Origin: Sarcomyxa edulis
Taxonomy: Eukaryota; Basidiomycota; Agaricomycetes; Agaricales; Mycenaceae
Length of the DNA: 64,000 nucleotides
NCBI GenBank assembly: GCA_009761415.1
Contig: QUOL01000008.1
Span: forward strand, 1,426,001-1,490,000
Reading direction: 5' to 3'
Below the pieces are notes generated by a model. That model was not told where the DNA came from. It made no database searches and saw nothing but the letters and a program-made list of their open reading frames with translations. A program made the translations under genes and the position numbers. The number at the start of each line of letters is the position of its first letter. The stretch's first letter is position 1. Shown here piece after piece: positions 24,828 through 34,851 of the stretch.

Positions 24828-24833
24828 TATAAA
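24828..24833 (+). promoter_or_regulatory. TATA box of the first Gly/Ser/Lys-rich paralog
   Basis: TATAAA about 40 bp upstream of the ATG at 24874. This predicts a very short leader and argues against any coding sequence upstream of that ATG. Confidence 0.55.
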
Positions 24834-24873
24834 GCTCATCGTCAAACGCAGGTCTTCACTTCCCATCCTACCC

Positions 24874-25884
24874 ATGTTCGTTCCCCTCGTATCGCCTGCG
24901 CTTTATCCTCGCAAAGGTGGAGGTGGTGGAAAGAGTACTAGCAGCAGCAAAAGTAGCAGCAAAAGTACCACCACCAAGAGCTCGAGCTCGAGCACCTCTC
25001 GCAAGTCTACCGGACACAAATCCATCATCTCCACTCTTGGTACCACCAAAACCGCCACTTCATACGGGAAAGGCGGTGGCAAGGTGATCACCATCCCCTC
25101 CGGCCAGCTTTTCGCGGGGCGTACCGCAGGAGGCGGAACACGTAGTGGGGTGTTTGGTACCCGGTAAGTACTCTCGTCGTTGTGAATCGCCGCGGCGTGA
25201 GCTTGATGTTGTATATCTCAGGACTTATGGGAGTGGCTACCCAGGAATCGATGGCCGTGGCGTTGATAACAGGCCTTTCCCTTACTATTATTGGCCTGTT
25301 CCCTGGGATCGCCCTTATCGACGACCCGCGTACTTGTATGATACAGAGGTATGCTTTGCTGTTGTGTTCGTCCACCGAGACTCACTAAATCTATCTTTTT
25401 CTAGTATGGCGATGCCTCCAACAATAGTCGACCAGGAGGACCTATGATGACGGCTGTGTTCCAATCAAACTCCAGCAGCACTGTGTATCGCATCGTCGCT
25501 GACAATGCCACCGTGGTGGCTCTTATTGCGGATATCACCGCGAATTGCTCCTCGTTGCTTAGCGCATCTAGTTCGACGACTCCGTCAGCTCTGAACGCCT
25601 CTGCGCCAGCTCCACAACCAGAGCAAGTCGTTCAGTACTACAGAGCAAGTACCGTTTCGCTCACCTTGGATGGCTACAACGACACGACCGCTCTTGGAGA
25701 TGATGATACCGCCCCCGATATCGCGTTGCCATCGAACATCGACGTTACTTTACTAGATTGCTTGAACCAGACTATTGGGCTGGCCGTCCCCCTCATTGAT
25801 GGCGCGTATTCTCGTTGGGCATCGCCGAATGTTGGTCTGATAGGGTTGTTCTGGGTGATTTGGTGCCTTCTTGGGATGTTCTGA
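24874..25884 (+). CDS. Gly/Ser/Lys-rich protein with hydrophobic C-terminus, tandem paralog 1
   Basis: Three exons (24874-25163, 25222-25348, 25405-25884) give 298 residues. Layout: short N-terminus (MFVPLVSPALYPRKGGGGGK), a low-complexity Ser/Lys/Thr stretch, a conserved block (TATSYGKGGGKVITIPSGQL, then FAGRTAGGGTRSGVFGTR), a Gly/Tyr/Pro segment (TYGSGYPGIDGRGV, YYYWPVPWD), a 150-residue region with many N-x-S/T sites (ITANCSSLL, SLTLDGYNDTT, LDCLNQTIGL), and a C-terminal hydrophobic tail (WASPNVGLIGLFWVIWCLLG). N-glycosylation motifs plus the tail suggest a surface or GPI-anchored protein, but no classical signal peptide is visible, which is odd. A TATA box lies 40 bp upstream. I do not recognise the function. 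It is paralogous to the gene at 27250-28386 with the same exon structure. Confidence 0.85.
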
Positions 25885-27249
25885 TATATGGCTCTCCATC
25901 GGACTTACTGTGCTTGGGATCATTCTTGTTTGTCTTCGTGGTTCTCCATTGTCTACGAATGTGTTGTTACATCTTGTGATGCTCAGGGATGCTTCTGCAA
26001 CAGGTTTCTAGTATGTTTTTCCTGTATGTTCTCTCGCGGAGTCATGCCTATCTTGTATTCAACGTCGATGTCTCCCGAGTCGCCGGTGACTGTTGACAAT
26101 TGTTGATAACCCAAGATGAAGACGTCTGTCCTGCAAAAACGCGTATCCACCCTCGTCTCGGCATCTCACAACAGCTCTGCAACACCACAGTTTCCTTCTT
26201 ATTCTCTGTATCAAATCTGGGACTTCTTACTAGTACAACTCGTTTTCATCTTGATCTTCGGTGCGGTCCGGTCGGATTGCGACGGCCTCGATCAACTAGA
26301 AACTTATCATGGCACTTGAATCTTGTGTTCTGTGTTTTGTTCGTCCGTTCCATTCCCTTGTGGTCCTGGTGTTATATCTCATGCCGATCACTGCTATGTC
26401 ATCACTGGTCGTCTCGGATGCTATCCTGGACGGTAGGAGAATTGGTACTCAGCCTTGCGGTTCGTATGCACGCTTTTCCACTAGAGTTCCACACCCTGCT
26501 TGTACAGTCTAATGACACGCACCTCATCATTGATGCCTGATATCAGTGGACGTCTTCCCTTTGCAGCCGGGCGATTGCCAATACAACTCAATTCCCAGCC
26601 GGGACGCGTCCACGCGATCAAATGCACATGCCCACCAATACACAATAAATCCCCGATAAGCGTGGATCAGAAAGACTCGTAGTAGTCTGGGTTAGGACCC
26701 TTTCCTTATAATGACTGACGCGTATCGGTTGACTTCCGGTCCTGTTCGACTCACTTAGTCTTCCTGAAGTTTAGTAGCAGGCGAAATGTACTATGTATCG
26801 CTACAACGGCAATGCTACAGGAAGTGTCTAGATTCTCGTCGATGCGGTCTATCATACCCGCTGTAGCTGTAGGCTGTCGTGATTTCTAGCAGCTAAGTTT
26901 CTTAGAGACGCTGGCAGCACACGCCGCACAGCACGCCTCGTTCAAAGAATGAAATGCGCTGTAGGATGCGCATCTGTCGGGTGCTGGTAATATCGTAGGT
27001 TCGGGAAGTTTATCTACCGCGTGCTGCCAATCAACTATATCAGGCACGCGAGTACTGCCACCTTCAACGCGCCCAGCATAGCCTCCAAGTTCGGCTTACC
27101 GGCAAGATACATGTCTTGATTGATTTTTCGAATCTAGTCTTCTGTCTCAGTACTTATACGACCCATATTCGTACGTGAGTCGTACAGTGCCATCCCACGA
27201 AACAAAACTCGGCAAATCCCTACACCCTCGGGCCTCCATTGACTGAATC
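25885..27249. other. Spacer between the tandem paralogs
   Basis: About 1.4 kb. Short open frames such as 26100-26540 (+) and 26309-26512 (+) show no motif and no similarity to the flanking paralogs that I can see. It should include the 3' end of copy 1 and the promoter of copy 2. No TATA box like that of copy 1 was found before copy 2. Confidence 0.5.
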
Positions 27250-28386
27250 ATGTTCGTCCCATTCATATCACCCGCTCGCGACCTTAAACAACTATACCGC
27301 CGTAAAGGTGGAGGTGGAGGAGGGAAAGGTGGGGGGAGTAGCGGTGGTAAGACCACCAGTTCATCCAGCTCCAGTAAAAGCTCAAGCAGTAAAAAAGGGA
27401 GCAGCAGCAGTTCGAGTTCTAGCAAGAGTAGTGGCAGTTCGAGCAGCTCTAGCAAGAGCAGCAGTTCAAGTAGTAGTTCCAGCAAGAGCAGTAGCAGCGG
27501 ATCTAAATCCTCTGTTTCTACTTTCGGTACCAGCAAATCTGCCACTTCCTACGGGAAAGGTGGCGGGAAAGCGATAACCATTCCCTCTGGTCAGCTTTTC
27601 GCTGGACGGTCAGCGGGAGGTGGGACCCGCGGTCAGGTGTTTGGTACCCGGTATGCCCGATATATATCTGATTCATCGTCGACGCTCTCTAATTCGTCTC
27701 ATCTTTCCATCTAGGACTTATGGCAGTGGGTATCCTGGTATAACAGGCCGTGGAGTAAATGGTCGAGGTTTCCCATTCTTCTTCTGGCCTGTCGTCTGGG
27801 GCGGAGCAGCTGGCGCAGGCTCTGCTGCGTATCTGCACGATAACGAGGTCAGTGCTTCCCAGAGCGAGCGGTACGGGAGGCCTAGGCTGATTGTGATATT
27901 TCTTAGTACGGCGATAGCTCGAACAGCAGTCGACCAGGCGGCGCCATGATGACCGCCGCCTTCCTATCGAATTCCACCAACACAACATTCCGCATCGTTT
28001 CGGACAATACCACCGTGACCGCCCTCATAACCGATATAACTGCCAACTGCTCCTCTTCACTCAGTTCATCGAGCTCAACGACTCCATCCACGTTTAACGA
28101 ATCTGCACCGGCTCCTAAGCCAGAACAAGTCATTCAATACTACAGATCGAGTAGCGTTTCGCTCACTTTGGATGGGTATAACGATACGACGGCTCTTGGA
28201 GACGACGATAGCGCTGCTGATGTCGCTTTGCCTTCGAATATCGATACCACTCTCCTGGATTGTTTGAATCAGACCATCGGGCTCGCCGCTCCTCTGATTG
28301 ATGGTGCAGCTCCTCGCTGGGCGTCCCCGAACGTCGGTCTGATAGGTCTCGTTTGGGTTCTGTGGTGTATCACCTCGTTCTTTTGA
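27250..28386 (+). CDS. Gly/Ser/Lys-rich protein with hydrophobic C-terminus, tandem paralog 2
   Basis: Three exons (27250-27650, 27715-27847, 27907-28386) give 337 residues, with intron positions and phases identical to the gene at 24874-25884. The conserved blocks are nearly the same: ATSYGKGGGKAITIPSGQL, YGSGYPGITGRGVNG, VSLTLDGYNDTTALGDDD, LLDCLNQTIGLAAPLIDG and the hydrophobic tail beginning WASPNVGLIGL. The main difference is the Ser/Lys tract (about 27349-27505), which is longer and made of SSSSK-type repeats. An in-frame stop just before the ATG fixes the start. A duplication origin is clear. The last exon is equally long in both copies (480 bp) and without gaps, so selection seems to keep this part while the Ser/Lys tract varies. 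Function unknown. Confidence 0.85.
27349..27505 (+). repeat. Ser/Lys low-complexity tract in paralog 2
   Basis: AGC/AGT/TCC/AAG codons repeat irregularly and encode runs of Ser separated by Lys. The corresponding tract in paralog 1 (about 24940-25000) is shorter. Replication slippage probably explains the length difference. Confidence 0.8.
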
Positions 28387-29045
28387 TTCGTTTTCATTGG
28401 GGTTCATGAATTTCTGGCTCATGTCTTTTTCGTGTCTTCTGCTATCCATTGGTTTCCTTGATATCGTGTTTTGCTTACTACGATACCCGAATATACATTT
28501 CTTATATTCTGTAGCTATTACCGTATGCCATTACCAATGTTCTATTCTCAGTACGATATGATACCCTCCCGTTCGACCCCTTCCATTCATATATTTAGCG
28601 CACATCATGTAGCTACGTCTCAGTTCATAACTTCCAGATCTAATTGTCTTACCACTAGTAGTGAGAGGGAAGGAAGAGCCTGAGGATCCCAGCGACGGCG
28701 AACATCCTTCGGGCAAGAAAACGAGACGCGCTCGAGTTGATCACACGAAATCTAGAAAATCACGGTAGAATCGAGACGTGCCAGCGCTGAATATTTTGGA
28801 GGACTCTAACAAATTATGTGTCCGTTACATAGCAGGATAAGTACAACAACGAGAGTTCATCGACGACAAGAAAACAAAGATAACAGATAGCTATAGCAAG
28901 ATATGAGAGCTGGGGATATGGTGGATACATAATGCGGTTGGGTATGGGGATATACTGGGCTACATGTCTCGTCCGTGAGCAAAAAATGAAAAAGAAATGA
29001 TAGGATAGAAATAGAAATAAGGAGAGATGATGCGCCTGTCCAGTC
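28387..29045. other. Intergenic between convergent genes
   Basis: About 660 bp shared by the 3' ends of paralog 2 and the convergent DUF6699 gene. The second half is A-rich. No coding signal. Confidence 0.6.
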
Positions 29046-29702
29046 TCACGATGAAGAGACCGTGTGGAATCTCCACTGGCAAACATTCGCAGGCGACCAT
29101 CCCTTGCACTCGAATCCCAAAAGGCAACCCTTCCCCTTCAGAAAGTCGATCCTCTTGACTCCTTTTGTCCGCACTTTTGGGTCTACGACCGAAAATTGCT
29201 GGCAGCGGTGTTCGAAGGCTGCGTTTATGAGAGGTCGATCACTAGATGGGGCTCCTGCGTATTCCTGAGATGTGATTCCCAGGCGAAGCGAGCTATATAG
29301 GCCCTCTAGGACATCGAATACGGTGACATATGGACCGGTAGAAGGCGTGATAGTGATAATCCAAGGTAAGCCTTTGCAGCTTAGTTGGATAATTGGTAAC
29401 GGTGGACTGGATGCAGACTGGGAGAGGATGGGATTGATGGAGTGATTAGATACGGTCGCCGACAAAGACGGCCGTGACACGTGATAGATTAATTGGCGTT
29501 CGTGGACATCAAGGGCAGGATGGATGGTAACTTGTATTGGCACGTTTGGAAGTGGGGTGGTCGCGTATGGAGAGTTGTGGAAATTGATTGAAGGAGGTGT
29601 TATAGGGGAAGACGCGTATGAATTTGCATAGGAGTGTGATGAAGAAGGAGTTCCTGGGATGTGGGCAGCAGCACTATCGAAACGGACGTGTTTTCCTGGC
29701 AT
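29046..29702 (-). CDS. DUF6699 domain protein
   Basis: A single-exon gene of 218 residues, ATG 29702 to TGA 29046. The N-terminal 60 residues are Ser/Pro/Thr-rich (MPGKHVRFDSAAAHIPGTPS). The C-terminal 140 residues look like the DUF6699 domain common in mushrooms: PLPIIQLSCKGLPWIITI, YVTVFDVLEGLYSSLR, then an alpha-helical part and GVKRIDFLKGKGCLLGFECK with a final Trp-rich strand. The domain's function is not established. It resembles in order (a VLxxLYxxLR helix, then GVxRIDxLxG-x-LLG) the C-terminus of the gene at 57258-58546. The family name is from memory of the motif pattern. Confidence 0.75.
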   Translation of the reverse strand: MPGKHVRFDSAAAHIPGTPSSSHSYANSYASSPITPPSINFHNSPYATTPLPNVPIQVTIHPALDVHERQLIYHVSRPSLSATVSNHSINPILSQSASSPPLPIIQLSCKGLPWIITITPSTGPYVTVFDVLEGLYSSLRLGITSQEYAGAPSSDRPLINAAFEHRCQQFSVVDPKVRTKGVKRIDFLKGKGCLLGFECKGWSPANVCQWRFHTVSSS

Positions 29703-30197
29703 CGTTCAAGTTTGCTCGGAATCAAAATGTTACGGCTATGAGACGCGTTTGTCGAGATGTAGAGGGCGGGAGACGGGTTAAATTGTAGATATTCCATCGC
29801 GATTGACCGGCGTATAAATAAGTATATGGCTCTACTGCAAAGCACAGTTCGACGCGCCAGACAGGGAGTGGCTGGCCAGTCATACGGCGGCTGCGCACTG
29901 CATTTGAGTTATTTCGAGTCATTGCGAGTCCTAGTCAACAGCAATCATCGAGCTTCTAGCCGCATGACCACGGTATCGGCTATGGTGGGCGCCAAAACGT
30001 CCATCATCAGATAAGAGACGTCTCCGAGTCTAATTTTAGCTTTGCAGACTTTTTTTGGCTGTTTGTCTAAGGAACGGCAAACACACAACGCGGCCACGTT
30101 CCGGCCACGTTGCACGAATTTCTCGAGAATTTCTGTAACGCGGCGACAACTCAGCGACCGAGTTCTCTCTTAGGACTCTCGTTCGACTATCAGGCAA
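29703..30197. other. Intergenic, divergent promoters
   Basis: About 500 bp between divergent genes. TATAAATA at 29813-29820 could serve either strand since its reverse is also TATA-like. A 10-bp direct repeat (CGGCCACGTT twice in a row, about 30091-30112) lies about 90 bp before the plus-strand ATG and could be a factor-binding site. Confidence 0.4.
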
Positions 30198-31421
30198 ATG
30201 AAGGAGAACGAGCTTGATGACGACTCTCATCAGGACTCCGAGGACAACAGCTTTGAGACGATAATTTACTCCCTATGCCCTGCAGTCCCGTCCGACTCTT
30301 TCAGTGAGGCCCAGATCCATAGCAATGCGGGCTGCACCCTGGGGCCGCCCATTTGGAGCTCGATACCGCTTTCTATACGTAGGACTTCGATTTGGCACAA
30401 CGCTGAACTGAAAAGGAACCTTCCAACCCGGAGGGTTTTCTGGCGGAACCTTGTTGGGGAGCACTTTGCGAAGCCATCTAGGAGCCAGCTAGTTTGCGGT
30501 ATGCAACCAGGTGTCTCAGGAAACCCTCGGGTCTTTGACAGTAATGACCCTGTTGACTGTATTATCACCGTCGAGTCGCTTTGTCGAGCAAAATTGACAG
30601 TCCAGTCAAGTCCAAGGCAAATCCTGCATCGACCGTTCCCCACGAAATCAGGTAGTCTGCTTCGGGAATCCGTTTTTGCCCTCGAGTTACATGAACGCAT
30701 TCGTACTGCATTAGATGGTGAGTATTCATTGTCGGTCTGATATATTTTATGCTTACGCTAGTAACAATTAGGCCGCGATATTGTGTTCATGCAAGGTACC
30801 ACCCATAGCAATGACAGCGCTGGCAACGTCTTTCTTACCTCAGGCTGGGATCCTCTGACCATCAGTAAAGAGTTCATGATCGTTTCTCGTACGAGACGAC
30901 CTAAGGAACCCGGAGTCGTGCCGATATCAGTAAGAGACTCAAGTGAATACCTAATTATCCACTAATTATTTGCATAGGGCAACCTTCACTTTATGGCCCT
31001 TGAGCTTCTGAAAGCCATGCATCGTGAGAAGGCCTGTTGCCACGAAGACTACCACGACATCGAATCGTTTCTCTGGGTTATCTGCTATGCCCTCTTTAGA
31101 CACGCCATTAATAGTTCGCCAGGGCAAACCGATCTTGATGACCCGGACAACGTGGAGAGCTATTTCAGTGAAGCGTTTGGTCCGATGTCCATGAAGAAGA
31201 TTATCATCTCGAGACAAGGGGCTCAACCAGCAGATTTATTGGAGGTTGAAGATGGGAGGTATATCTCTGCGCCTGTAGCGAGACTTTTACATAGGATTCG
31301 TCTGCTTACTCTTGAGAACAGCTGGGCGAATGCTTGTGGGGATACAAAACACCTTACACATGCGGTCGTATATGAGGAGCTGTGGACCACAATGAATCAG
31401 CTGGAGGCCTGTCATCTATAA
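30198..31421 (+). CDS. FunK1-like protein kinase fold lacking catalytic residues (pseudokinase)
   Basis: Three exons (30198-30717, 30772-30929, 30978-31421) give 373 residues. FunK1 kinases are a fungal expansion related to aminoglycoside-phosphotransferase-like and protein kinases. The C-lobe is recognisable by GNLHFMALELLKAM and YHDIESFLWVICYALFRHA, matching GTLPFMSIETL and RHDIESFIWVFCFAVMRHS in the next gene. Upstream, the stretch THSNDSAGNVFL aligns with LHRDISAGNVML, so the HRD motif reads HSN and the catalytic aspartate is replaced. The IDLE metal-binding motif expected after it reads IVSR. The frame is fully open, so this is not simple decay. Either it is a non-catalytic pseudokinase or an early stage of gene loss. 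The N-terminal 170 residues are divergent. A damaged relative follows at once. Confidence 0.65.
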
Positions 31422-31649
31422 GCTTTTGGTCATATAGATTCTGTTCCTTTAAACGCGCTCTACGTGTCGGACTAGTGTTGTATTTGGTCGCGTGTCAGGT
31501 ACTTAGTCGCGTCAGTCGTGTCCAGTCACGGGACACGCGTCGCGCGATCGAGTTTCAAACTTTATATTTGCACCGGTGTGCACTGCTCTTCACTGCTTGT
31601 GGCCTACTTGTTAGGGGCCAGCTCCAACTAGAGGCGAATTCTCCTCGAA

Positions 31650-32666
31650 AATCTAGCGCAGGACCTGTGGTACTGTATGGAATGCCCATAGGCTCTGAAT
31701 ATGATGCTGGCAATTCCTTGACTGTCAAGATGCTTCGCGAGGAAACGAACGAGCTTGGAGGGAACACCTGCTTTGACTTCCGCGCCCTCCTCCGTATACT
31801 TGGATGACACCAGTCCGATCTTACATCGAGTGTTTCTGAAGATGAGCTGGAGTTGCTCAAAGGCTTTCGTGCCGCCTTGGCAGGTAACTTGGTTTCAAAT
31901 TCCGCTTCTACTTGGATGCTATCTTCATCTAATTCGTTCTCTACAGGCCATGCATTTCTCTGTGATCAAGGCATCCTTCATCGCGATATTAGCGCCGGGA
32001 ACGTTATGCTCTCTCAAAAACCTAATCCTGCGCCGGGCCACGAAGGCTTTATAATTGATCTCGAGCTCGCTCATTGCCGACGACCAGCACATTCGCAAGG
32101 ATCCTCAATCGCCCACCACCCCTAACTCATACATCCAGACCTATACCGCGTGTGACTCCGTCTCTGTCCAATATGGTCCTGAGATTTCCGTAAGTCAAAA
32201 CCTCATCTACTTGATTGAATACAATCCTCCTACTAAGATCTAACTCATCTTCACCCAGGGTACCCTTCCGTTCATGTCTATCGAAACTCTGACAGCATTA
32301 CTGTACAACCAACCATTCGCACATAAAGATCGCCATGATATCGAATCCTTCATCTGGGTCTTTTGCTTTGCTGTGATGAGACACAGTATAACCCTCACAC
32401 CCACAGACGATTCCCTGAAGGCACTCTTCAGCTATTGCTTCGGTCGTTCGGACTACAGGTCCATCATGGATGCGAAGCGGGCGGGAGCACCTATGTCGAT
32501 AAGAGAGAATGTTCTTCATGTCTCGCCGACCGTAGCTTCTCTGTTTCTTCATTTGTGGGGTCTCGTTCATGCTTCGATGAATCCTTTTCAGCCGGTGTAC
32601 TTGACACATACGGCTTTGTTCGAGCAGTTGGATGTCACCATCAAAGAGCTTTCAGTGGTCGCGTAG
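31650..32666 (+). pseudogene. FunK1-type kinase, disrupted copy
   Basis: The catalytic core is intact at motif level: GILHRDISAGNVML with the HRD aspartate, FIIDLELA as metal-binding motif, then GTLPFMSIETL and RHDIESFIWVFCFAV in the last exon (from about 32260 to TAG 32664-32666). Two lesions break the reading frame. A TGA at 31805-31807 separates the upstream frame (GSEYDAGNSLTVKMLREETN) from the helix ELELLKGFRAALAG, with no suitable intron. Between DLELA (about 32067) and the following IADDQHIRKDPQ the frame shifts by one base and no GT is available for an intron. An intron at about 31883-31946 and one at about 32190-32258 do splice cleanly. It could be a recent pseudogene or hold sequence errors; no start codon was assigned. 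Confidence 0.65.
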
Positions 32667-33123
32667 ATCCAGACGATGGCCGACTTCTCGTTACACCGCA
32701 CGTATCCAGATAGTGCAGCAAATAGATACCAGTGTGTCTTGCCGTGGCTTAGTGAATACATTATGAATCAAACAAATCAAATCGATTGATACATAGTGTA
32801 ATAGATAGAGCTAGAACAGATAGCGAGCAAAGCAAAACAGCAGTATATACAAATAACAGACTCGAACTCGAAGGCTCCGGAGAAAGTGGGGGTCGTAATA
32901 AAAGGGATCGATATAGGGTATAGAGACTTTAGCTATAAGCTACACGGGGGCGGTGGGACTGTCAATATGTTCAATAAGAAAGGAGACTGGCGTTATAATG
33001 GCTACAGGTAGATGGTTCGTAAGAAAAAATGGATTTGATCCTGATTAGAAAGTGGTGGCACGGCCGGTATTGATATCTCGAGTTGATCAGAGTGAGGGGG
33101 GATAGTGTTTTGTTTGGTCCTTT
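32667..33123. other. Intergenic between convergent genes
   Basis: About 460 bp of A-rich DNA holding the 3' ends of the kinase copy and the HMG-box gene. No open frame of interest. Confidence 0.6.
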
Positions 33124-34851
33124 TCATGACGGCATCATGTCGTTATACGAATCGTAAGTGAACCCTGTCGAAGGGTCGTACTGCTGGTGTTGATGCTGGT
33201 GTTGGTGTTGGTGCTGATCAGTGGGATCTTGCTCGAAGAGGCCTTCAAGCCCCGTGTAATCGTAGCTCTGAACGTTCTGCGCATCGCACGCGCCTCCAGG
33301 AGTCGAGAAATCCAAATCGAGGCCCAGATCGAACACTTGATTCATGGATTGAGAATGCTCGTCCATACCGCCAGGGAAGGAATCGTGATTGTTGGTAAAC
33401 TCCTTCAACAACTCGGAGAACATGTTCGCGGACGCATCTTGAGGTTGGGGGGCAACGACAGGGAAGGAATGGTCAGAGAGAGTCGGGGATCCAGAGTAAG
33501 TCGACGATGCGTGGGATTGGGGATGGGAGAAGTCCAGAGGGTGATAGATCATGGCGTCTAATTCGGGAAGGGAACTCGATTGAGAAGAAGAGGCTGATGA
33601 AGATTGATGTTGCTGGTAAGGATAATTAGGAGGAAGCTGATGAGGTGCGATGTTGTCTAATGGGCTGATAGATGACATGAGGTCATGAGGCACGGCGTGC
33701 GGAGGGAGGCTGGAGAAGATGTCGTTGAAGTTGAATGGAGGAGACGCATTCCGGTCGTCGTTGTTGTTCGAGAAAGAGAATCCCGAATCTAGGAAGGATT
33801 GCTCGAAGAGGCTGGTATCTACTTCTGGAAGGGGAGAGTCATCGCGTTGAAGTGTCGTCGGAGCGGGCATGGTCCACGAGCGCAAGTGGCCAGCGGGCCG
33901 AGCGCTGGAGGCACGGCGCTGTCCGTAATAGAGGCGATTGGATTGAGAGATACCGACGGGCGAGCCTGGTCTCGATTGCAACGGTAGGAAGGGCACCGAG
34001 GGAAGGGCGATCTGATGCCAGTCGCCGGGAAGGGGAACAGAAGACGACCGACGGTGAGGGTAGAGAGGAAGGGGTGATGGTTCGCGCAACGAGTCTAATT
34101 GACGGACAGCTGCTGCAAGCTCGTCACCTTTTTTACCCTCGAGCAATAGCTGGGCAACCTCTTCACATCTGCGTTCATCCTCGACAGTAGTGGCTGGTTT
34201 TTCCTTCTTCTTATCCTTATTCTTGTTGTGTACAGGACGGAAACGATAATCAGGATATCTGATTTTATGTTCAGCCTTTGCGTGTTTCGCCTTGACTTCC
34301 CACACGCGTTTCTCCTCCAAAGGCAGAGATCTCCAGCAGTTGCCTACAAGGACTGCGATAAGCGATCGCGATCGATGGGAGACTAACAAGGCAATGCACT
34401 CACCAATTATCTTTGACAGCGAACCGTGGTTGGTCTCGATCGATCCTGGAACGTGTTTTTGGCGCACAAAATCAGCTCGGAACAGCATGAACGCGTTAGG
34501 TGGCCGAGGAATGTATCCTAACGAGCGGCGTTTGCCGGGAGGGACACGTCTCCGTGCTGGAGGAGGAGCTGGGGTCTCGGAAGGAGGGAAAAGAGAAGAC
34601 GATGGTGATCCTGGCTCTGGAGTCGAACACGACGATGAGGCGTCTGTTTCCGTGTAAGTTCCTGGGGTAACGTTGGGCGCGAAAGTTACAGGTCGCGGCG
34701 AGGGTGAGTGTATCCCATATACTCCAGATTTAGCAGGATTGAAAGCTACGGGGACCATGTTATAGTCAGTTCTGATCGCTCGACGATAAGAAAAAAACGC
34801 ACAGATAGCGAGAGATGAGCGTCTCCTACGAGATAATCGTACAGCAGGCAT
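33124..34851 (-). CDS. HMG-box (SOX/MATA-type) transcription factor
   Basis: Three exons (34851-34803, 34745-34404, 34343-33124) give 536 residues. The HMG box at about residues 85-160 reads YIPRPPNAFMLFRADFVRQK, TNHGSLSKIIG then across an intron NCWRSLPLEEKRVWEVKAKH and HKIRYPDYRFRP. This is the sequence-specific type that bends DNA, as in mating-type and Rox1/Prf1-like regulators. A basic tail (NKNKDKKKEK) follows and may be the nuclear signal. The long C-terminus is Ser/Pro/Gln-rich with a His-Gln repeat and probably acts in activation or repression. The first intron (donor at 34802, branch-like CTGAC, acceptor before 34745) replaces an unlikely in-frame translation of T-rich DNA. Which HMG subgroup it belongs to cannot be settled here; there is no adjacent pheromone or receptor gene, so it is not evidently a mating-type locus. 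Confidence 0.88.
   Translation of the reverse strand: MPAVRLSRRRRSSLAICAFFSYRRAIRTDYNMVPVAFNPAKSGVYGIHSPSPRPVTFAPNVTPGTYTETDASSSCSTPEPGSPSSSLFPPSETPAPPPARRRVPPGKRRSLGYIPRPPNAFMLFRADFVRQKHVPGSIETNHGSLSKIIGECIALLVSHRSRSLIAVLVGNCWRSLPLEEKRVWEVKAKHAKAEHKIRYPDYRFRPVHNKNKDKKKEKPATTVEDERRCEEVAQLLLEGKKGDELAAAVRQLDSLREPSPLPLYPHRRSSSVPLPGDWHQIALPSVPFLPLQSRPGSPVGISQSNRLYYGQRRASSARPAGHLRSWTMPAPTTLQRDDSPLPEVDTSLFEQSFLDSGFSFSNNNDDRNASPPFNFNDIFSSLPPHAVPHDLMSSISPLDNIAPHQLPPNYPYQQHQSSSASSSQSSSLPELDAMIYHPLDFSHPQSHASSTYSGSPTLSDHSFPVVAPQPQDASANMFSELLKEFTNNHDSFPGGMDEHSQSMNQVFDLGLDLDFSTPGGACDAQNVQSYDYTGLEGLFEQDPTDQHQHQHQHQHQQYDPSTGFTYDSYNDMMPS
33181..33219 (-). repeat. His-Gln codon repeat in the HMG-box gene
   Basis: Alternating CAC/CAT and CAG codons encode a short His-Gln repeat near the C-terminus of the HMG-box protein. 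Such tracts vary in length between strains by slippage. Confidence 0.8.

Noticed and set aside
24748..24873. Hydrophobic N-terminal extension of paralog 1 as a signal peptide
   Set aside because: It would begin at GTG, overlaps the TATA box at 24828 and has no counterpart in paralog 2, where a stop precedes the ATG.
27147..27545. Minus-strand open frame rich in leucine
   Set aside because: It is the antisense of the Ser/Lys repeat of paralog 2; the leucines come from complementing serine codons.
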